DNA from: Temnopleurus reevesii
Lineage: Eukaryota; Echinodermata; Echinoidea; Temnopleuroida; Temnopleuridae
DNA length: 23,117 bases
Direction of reading: 5' to 3'
NCBI GenBank assembly: GCA_036244855.1
Contig: BQKZ01002173.1
Coordinates: 8,816-31,932 of the forward strand
Positions 11,510-19,732 of the stretch are shown one piece after another (within the stretch, counting starts at the first letter, position 1; every line of letters starts with the position of its first letter). The notes under the pieces are model-generated. The model searched no databases and was not told where the DNA came from. It saw only the letters and a program-made list of their open reading frames with translations. The translations under genes were made by a program, and so were the position numbers.

Positions 11510-14500
11510 ACAACCACCACCACCACCACCACCACCCTACATCACCCAAAACCATTACAACTATCACCACCATCATAATTATCATCATCATCCTCCTCCT
11601 TCTCATCCACATTAGCAGCAACAGCGACTTCATTTTCACCACTATCATCATCACCATTGTCATCACCAGCATCACTACCATCACCAATGTCATCATCACA
11701 ATAATCATCTGTATATCGATGATAACGATATCAACAATGATGATGATTCTGATAAAAATCAGAGTTTGAATGGATGATGTTGATAATGCTTACGATAGTG
11801 ATGATGATGATTATTATTTTGAGAAGTGACATTGTAATATCTAAATATGCTCACCTGAACACGTCAAACACAACTCGTGGCATTCCTGACACATCGGGAT
11901 GTTGTCTTGCATGACAAAGTATCCACTGCCACAATCATCCATGCACATTTGGTCTAGGAGCACCTGGTCGATGCGACACGACATGCAGTCTGTTGCTTTT
12001 CCTCCAATGCACGTTTGGCAGGAATCATCGCATCTCAGACACTTGCTGTTTTCATCGTCTGCATAGTACCTGTATTGTTACAGTGTGAAAGAAGTTAATC
12101 ATGGTGAAGAATAATTGAAGAGAGTTAATCAGTTGTCTCACGATGTGCAAACATAGAGTGTTAGTGGAATGATGTTTCGGCTGCTGTATACCGCTAGCTT
12201 TCATCAGACTATAGTGAGCATAGATCACACTGCGCACGCTTCATATTGACAAATTAGAGGCCCGTAACGCTCGGGTGCACGTCATTGTTCCTAGTGCCGC
12301 GATTGGTTGTTGCAGTTGACCAATCGGCGGTTGGGATGAAGAAAGTATTGCAAAACCAGCTATCCTTCACAAACAATTTTACGTGTAAAAATATAGTAGT
12401 ACAAAATTTGGAAAGGTTCTTTTTCTATGTTGCATTAATTCTAAAGGTAAACCCAGGTACATTATATTTTTAGAAACCAAACCCCAGTTCCATTTAAATG
12501 TGTATTTCTTGCTTCAAATTCTAATGTCAGTTGTTATTTCCTTTTTCCACAAATTCTTCTTTCTTTTCACCTACTTATTCTACTTTTCCTTTCTCCGTAT
12601 TTTCTGTCTTTTCTCACTTTCCCCTACTTCTCATCATCCTCATTTTCTCCCTCATCCTAGATCTAAACACTTATTCTTCTCCTCTCAATTACTCTTTTCT
12701 ATATCTCTTTTCTTTCTACTTTTGGGACTGCCCTCTTTTTAATGTACATCTTACTTCTCATTTCCAGTAATTTTATCGTAAAATTCGCATGTATGTAAGA
12801 TTTTGATTTGATTATTTTATGTCTTGCTTGTAAACAAAATGGTATTAGTCCTCGGACTTTTTTTTTGTACTTTGATGATTATGATTTTAATAAACCTGAA
12901 TTGAATTGAATTGAGAAAAACCTGAATTGATAACGTTACCCAAGTTACCAGCTGAGGCACTGCAAACAATAGAGAGCATGCTCTGGCTATGGTGTGTACT
13001 CAATAATAATGGTGGCTACTTGTATAGCGCACATGTCCACCTTATCGGTGCTCATGGCGCTGAAAGCTTTACACTCACTATTACCCGGCTCTAGCGGGCA
13101 GCCATTACGGCGCTCCGCATTACAAGGAATTTCTTCCTGCCGTCCCCATTTACCTCACCTGGGTCGAGTGCAGCACAATGTGGATGAATTTCTTGCTGAA
13201 GGAAATTGACGCCCTTGGTGGGATTCGAACCTACAACCCTCTGGTTGAAAGGCGAGAGTCAGAACCACTACACTACGGCGCCTCCATAACTGACAATAGG
13301 AAAAATCTGCCTACATCATCATGTATGAAATAATTCTCATGAAAAGAATGAAATAATGAGGCCCTTGGGACCAGAGACATTACCTCTTTATATTGGAAAC
13401 TTATTCTATCGGGGCCAAAACACAATATAATACAAAGAAATGGGAGAAGAAAAATTACCTTGTTATATCAGTGCTCTCTTTCAAGCAGTTTGACTGTATT
13501 ATTATTATTTAAGCTATTGGTATGGCTTGAATAGAAGTCGTTCACAATCTTTTTGATACTGTTTTACGCAATTATTCCCAGTTTTAAAGATTATCCATTA
13601 AGTTCTCACCACTGATCTGAATGTCAAATTGGTCCATATATCAGTACCTTTTATTAGCAATGTTCACTTATTTAATGATTTGGAATCATATCACAAAATC
13701 CAAATTTGCAATATCATTTTCTTGACCACTGCCATTGCTACAGATCTGGTACGCTATTCTTTATTGCATTTCTACTTATATGTGTATTTTTTTTATTTTC
13801 AATTATGTGTGTATTCTTTGTATTTTAAATGATCTTTTGTAAATGCATTTGCAATTCAGCCTTTGGCTGCAAGAAATGATTTTAATAAATTGTGATTCAA
13901 TAAACAAACCATTACTACATAATAATATAATAATAATGAACGGCTTTTATATAGCGCTCATCAACTCTAAGAATTCTCTAAGCGCTCTACAATTGCAGCA
14001 TTATTGCCCTGGCTTTAGCCCGGCAGCCACTTCATTAGCGCACTTGGCGTTTCAAGGAATAAATATTCCTGCCAGGTACCCATTCACCTCACCTGGGTTG
14101 AGTGCAGCACACTATGGGTAAATTTCTTGCCGANCCCTGGCTTTAGCCCGGCAGCCACTTCATTAGCGCACTTGGCGTTTCAAGGAATAAATATTCCTGC
14201 CAGGTACCCATTCACCTCACCTGGGTTGAGTGCAGCACACTATGGGTAAATTTCTTGCTGAAGTACTACTACACTTTGTCCAATTTCTATGTCATTAGCA
14301 TTCACAGTGCACACTTACCCTTCTTCACAGTCCCACCTACACTCTCCTCTGGCAAGAACCATATCTTCAGGGCAGCTGGTACAGGACTGAGGACCAGGAC
14401 CGTTGCAGGTGGCACAGCTCTCGTGGCATTCCCGACATTCATTGCCTATCATAGCATCATCTAGGAGATACTCATAGGTATGTGCGTCCGAGCACTTCTC

Positions 14501-17500
14501 GTTACATGCCCCATTCGCTGAAGAAAGAAGAAGTCAAATCATTTATTTTTAACATATTTTACATATAAATATGTATCTCTCATGTAAATTGCAGCATGCC
14601 TATTATATTATCATCTAGCACATACTCATACATTAATTGGCTAACATAGCATCATCTAGGAGATACTCAAAGGTATGTGCGTCCGAGAACTTCTCGTTAC
14701 ATGCCCCATTCGCTAAAGAAAGAAGAAGTCAAATAATTTATTTTTAACATATTTTACACATAAATATACATGTACAGGTATCTCTCATGTACATTGCAGC
14801 ATGCCTATTATATTATCATCTAGTACATACTCATACATTCATTGCCTATCATAGCATCATCTAGGAGATTCTCATAGGTATGTGCGTCCGAGCATGTCTC
14901 ATTGCAGGCCCCATTCGCTGAAGAAAGAAGAAGTAGATGTTTGTGTAATATGGGGCTCTGACCACAAGCAATGCTTGTAACGAGTCCCAACCACTCTTTT
15001 TTGGGGGTTATTTGATTTATATGTATGTCTATTTATTGTTTGGTTTGTATGCATGTTTTGTAATTATTGATTTTAAATGATTGGTTGAAATATAAGCCAA
15101 TATTTTAGCATACATATATTTTTGCGATTTTGGACCATTTCAACATTTTAGCGTGTATTCATTTTCATGTTTTTGACTGTGTTTGTACACATATGAATGT
15201 GCAAAACACACTGTGGAAATTTAAGCGCGGCCAAAACAGCGAAATTCGCAAAAATAAAACCAACGCAAAAAATCCAGCTTATACAGTACCTCAACCTATC
15301 AAGAAGAACTTACTGGTTTTGAAGAAGCCCAGTTTGCATGAGACACACTGATCTTGGTCAGGACCATAGCAGTTGTAGCAGTTTTCGCTGCCGCAAGAAT
15401 CACAATCTCCAGCCTCATTCTGGTAGTGCCCCACGGGGCAACCAAACTGGCACATGCCATGGGTGCCTTTCGAGAGCTGCATTCCAACGGGACACGACTT
15501 GCAATCAGAAGAAGACCCAGCGTCGCACGTCAAGCAAGTCGAATGGCATTCTGCAAAGGAACGTAAAGACAGTCAGAATCGATTCAATTTGATTTGACAT
15601 TGTTAAGATTTGATTATTTAATGATGCATGTATATATTGCAAGATTTGAATCCAAAAGACCTCAGACCGTAACATCACAGTGCTGTGGAGTACATGTATA
15701 TCGATATAGTGACCTATATACAGTCTATTGCAAAAGTTCAAGACCATGCACTGCAATTTTTGCACTTGCCTCTATACAATCATATCTTTACTCAAAGGGG
15801 GTTTACTCCCAAATGTGTGCAAGTTGATCCTTAATTTTCTACTAAAATGATTAAGACTTAATGTTCATGTTAATATCAGTTTCCTTGTATTAAAGAGAGG
15901 TGCCTCAATTATTAGAAAGATCTCGCATGATCTCTCTCTCACAATGATTTGATCCTCGACATTGCTTTAATCACAAGCCTGATGGAATGGGAATCATTGT
16001 TTGAGATCTCGCAAAACCTTTCCAAGAGATCAAACTGATTTGTCTTTTCTAGGGTTTCATTGACAGTCTGGGCACTACAACTTGCTGTTTAAGCAGTGAA
16101 TTGGGGCAAATGTCAAATAAAACTCTTCCGACTCCACCAATGAATGTGTACAGGTTAATACAAATATGAAAAGTACCAGGTAGTCTTAAACTTTTGCAAA
16201 TGACTGTAAATTATATAATTATCCTCATTATTATACAGTCAGCCTTGCCTGGGTCTGAAGTTAAAGCTTTGACTTTGAGAATGGATGACTTTCTTTTCTT
16301 AGTGGCCAATGGGGCATATAGTGAATTATATACTGGATACATTTATCTCTGTTCATTAATTGGTATAATGAATGTCACATGATTAAAAATAAACCAACTA
16401 TCTTAGTATCGAAGAACTATTTACTGAGTCTTTTGTACTATTTACAGATTCTGTCCTAATTTAAACACTAGATGGCGCTCTTCCCGCATACCCGGAATAG
16501 CGAGCGATAAACTCTGTGCGATGAACTCTGTGCACACGGAGTTTGACTATTCAAATTTGATGACTTTTACCTTTTTGAGAGTTTGACTTTTCAAGTGTTA
16601 TGGTGACTACCAAGTATCATCAAATGGTAAGTTTGAAATCCATTATTTTATTTTTACAAATCCAGTAAATAACACAAATATATACTGTGTTTGTTCAAGG
16701 TTCTGGATTAAAACTATGGTCCCTCTGTGCCTGCAAAAGTACTATTTGCTTCGGGTCTGCGCCCCACAGCAAATAGTACTTTTGCAGGCACATCGGGCCC
16801 ATAGTTTTAACCAGAACCTTTCATAATAGTATATATTCTTATACTATTTTAAATTAGTGGTTGATAGCATACTTCAAATGTATCTACATGAATTTTTCTA
16901 CATCTTTTTACTTGTATGAACAGTAAAAATAGAAAAACAAGAAAAGAAGATTGAAAAAAAAAATCAGATTGGTCAATAGTTAGAGTGTCGGTTAGGGGAG
17001 GGCAGAAAGAAATTCCTTGAATGCAGAGATGTGCCAAATAAGGTAGCTGTGCTATGGCCGGGTAATAACGCAACAGAGCTCTTGGATTAACATTTTGTAT
17101 TGAATGCTATATCAATACAGTTATTATTATGATATCATTATTTTTCATTGTAAAATAAGGTAGCCATGCGATAGCCAGGTAATAATGCAACAGAGCTCTT
17201 GGAAACACTTCATATTAAGCGCTACATAAATGTAACAGTTACTATTATTATGATATCATAATTTTTTATTGTAAAATAAGGTAGCTGTGCTATAGCCGGG
17301 TAATAACGCAACAGCGCTCTTGGAAACACTTTGTATTGAATGCTACATAAATGTTGTTATTATTATGATATCAAGGTAGCCATGCTATAGCCGGGTAATA
17401 ATGCAACAGCTCTTGGAAACACTTCATATTATGCTGTAGCCGGATAATAATGCAACAGCTCTAGGAAACACTTCATATTAAGCGCTATATAAATGTAGCT

Positions 17501-19683
17501 ATTATCATTACATCACTATCTCTTATTGTAAAATTTGTCCTCGTTCTCCTCAACGCTTACCGTAGCATTCCCGCAACACCTCATCGAAATATTTCCCGTC
17601 CTCGCACTCATTGACGCATCGGCTGCCCTGGAAGTGGAAACCTTCTGCGCATGAAACGCAGTCAGTGACATCAGGCCCCAGGCATGTCCCGCATGACGAG
17701 TGACAATGGCCGCAATTCGCGGACCCGTCGGAGTTAAAGCTCGTGATGTACTTATCTCGAGGACATGCCATTTCCTCTTGTTTCACGCACTCACCGAAGT
17801 ACTCCACATAGTTATCTTGGCAAGCTGGATTTCGAACAATAAAAACATAAAGATTTGGAGTTACTTTTTACTTCAAGAGCTGCCTGATTGATTGAGTGTA
17901 CAGTCAAACCTGTCTATAAAGACCACCCAAGGGAGACTGAAAATGTGGTCTTTAACTGCAGGTGGTCTCTATAGACAGCTTCACTTACATGTAAATTGAT
18001 TTCTAGGGAGTCAAGAAAGGTGGTCTTTATGGACAGGTCGTCTTTATGCTACCAACACAATGTGTTATATAAGTGTAAGGTTTATAGTAAAGATTGTAAA
18101 ATTATTCAGTAACTACTGTCTGAAGGGATAATTCCCTACTCTTTTCGAACGGCAAAGCAGGTTCTGTAACGTGCAAATAGTGATGCCTCCATCACACAGG
18201 ACTGACGTCAACAGCTGCTAGAAATATTCAATGTACAATTCTATTAACTGTGCAGGCCTGCGATCAAGTGCCAAAACTGAATTTTTTAATCCATTCTCAT
18301 TGTATGCTCTGAAACAAACATGAGCAACCTATAAACAAATATCAGAATTCTGTGAAGGTTTGGGGTTACAAGTAATGACCAATGTCACTTATGGAAGGGG
18401 TGCTTATAATGAAATTGCTGCTGCTCCTGCTGCTGATGATAGCAATGTTGATCACACTCAATGATGATGATGATGATGATGAAGATGATGATAATGATAG
18501 AATGGTAATCCCATTCACCTTCATATATAATATCTTAGCAAAATACAACCCCAGCAAAATGTAAAGCTTATACATTACATGATGGCAATGCAATTTTTTT
18601 TTAATAATTAGAATCCTTCTTTTGAAGAAAACACAATTTTTAATAAGAATATGATTCAAATTAGGCATACTTTATCTTCTGTTAGCGAAATTACATTAAG
18701 TTTGGGTCAGGGAATATATGAAGATATCATTTGAGGCCGTTACCTGTGCAATCTCCCCAATCATCACACTCGTTGCAGAACAGAGGACAGATATTTGCGT
18801 GCTGGATGCAATGATTGGTCTCATCATCTTCGGTGTAACCACTGTGGGATAGACAGAACGGGGGAAAGGGGGAGTGGAGGATATAAAGGGAAAGGAGAGA
18901 GGGCGGGAGGAGGAATGGGGAGGAGGGAAAATAGGGGAGAGGGGAATGGAAAAAGAGGCAAAATTGAGGGAGGATGAGGAGGGAAAATAGGGGAGGATGA
19001 GGATAAAGAATGAAAGAGAAGAGAGGAGAGGGGAGGATGAGGAGGGAAAAAGGGAAGGTGGAATGGGAGACGAGGAAGCATTGGATTGCAGGAAAAATGG
19101 AGAGAAGGGAAGTGATGGGAGAATAAGGGAAAGGGGAGGGGAGGGAGTAGAAAGAATGGGATTGAGATAGAATAGGGGAGGAGAATGGGGGATGGGAGAA
19201 TGTGAGAGGACGAAAAATATGAGAAGAGGGAGAACGGGGAGAATGAGGAAAGAGAATAAGAGAGGAGAATAGAGAATGGGGAAGATCAGAAGGGAGAATG
19301 AGGAAGATGAGGAGAGAACAGAGAGCATGAGGAGGGAAAATGGGGAAGTTGGAATGGGATAGGAAGAATGGGGAGCAGATAGTGAGTTGTAGTGGAGGGG
19401 AAAATCATGAAGAGGAAGAAGAAATGGGGGAAGAAAGAATTGAGAGGGAGAGGGCGGATGAATGGGGGGATTTGGGATTAGAGAGAAGAAAGAAGGGGAA
19501 CGTGATAGTTGAAGAGAGGGGAGTGTAGCAGAGGAAGAAATTATGAGAAGAGAGATTGGGAAGAATTTTGGTAGAATGGAAAATGGGGATGAGGAGATGG
19601 GGAGGAGGGAGGATAGGTGAGAAAGGAGTGGGAAAGCAATGAAATGGAGCATAGAGAAAGGACGGTGGGAAGAAAGAGAAGGT

Positions 19684-19732
<49 letters not shown>

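Larger units (their letters stand above)
12796..14060. repeat. Segment duplicated at 21982-23117
   Basis: Apart from indels, this segment and 21982-23117 are nearly identical in order and orientation: LINE-like tail, unique-looking sequence, then a SINE core. The copy here carries a 279-bp SINE (13007-13285) missing from the other. It lacks the hairpin element found at 22668-22797. Small indels also differ (for example after ACTGACAATA). Confidence 0.85.

Noticed and set aside
11283..11769. Plus-strand open frames encoding poly-His/Pro/Thr
   Set aside because: Translation of CAT, CAC and CCG microsatellites inside an intron; several overlapping frames are open for the same reason.
13206..13285. 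Functional tRNA gene on the minus strand
   Set aside because: Boxes A and B are present, but the acceptor stem does not close and the sequence continues into a SINE core and tail. One copy of the locus lacks it.
17040..17535. CRISPR-like array
   Set aside because: The units are SINE-tail repeats 58-121 bp long without unique spacers, in an intron of a eukaryotic gene.
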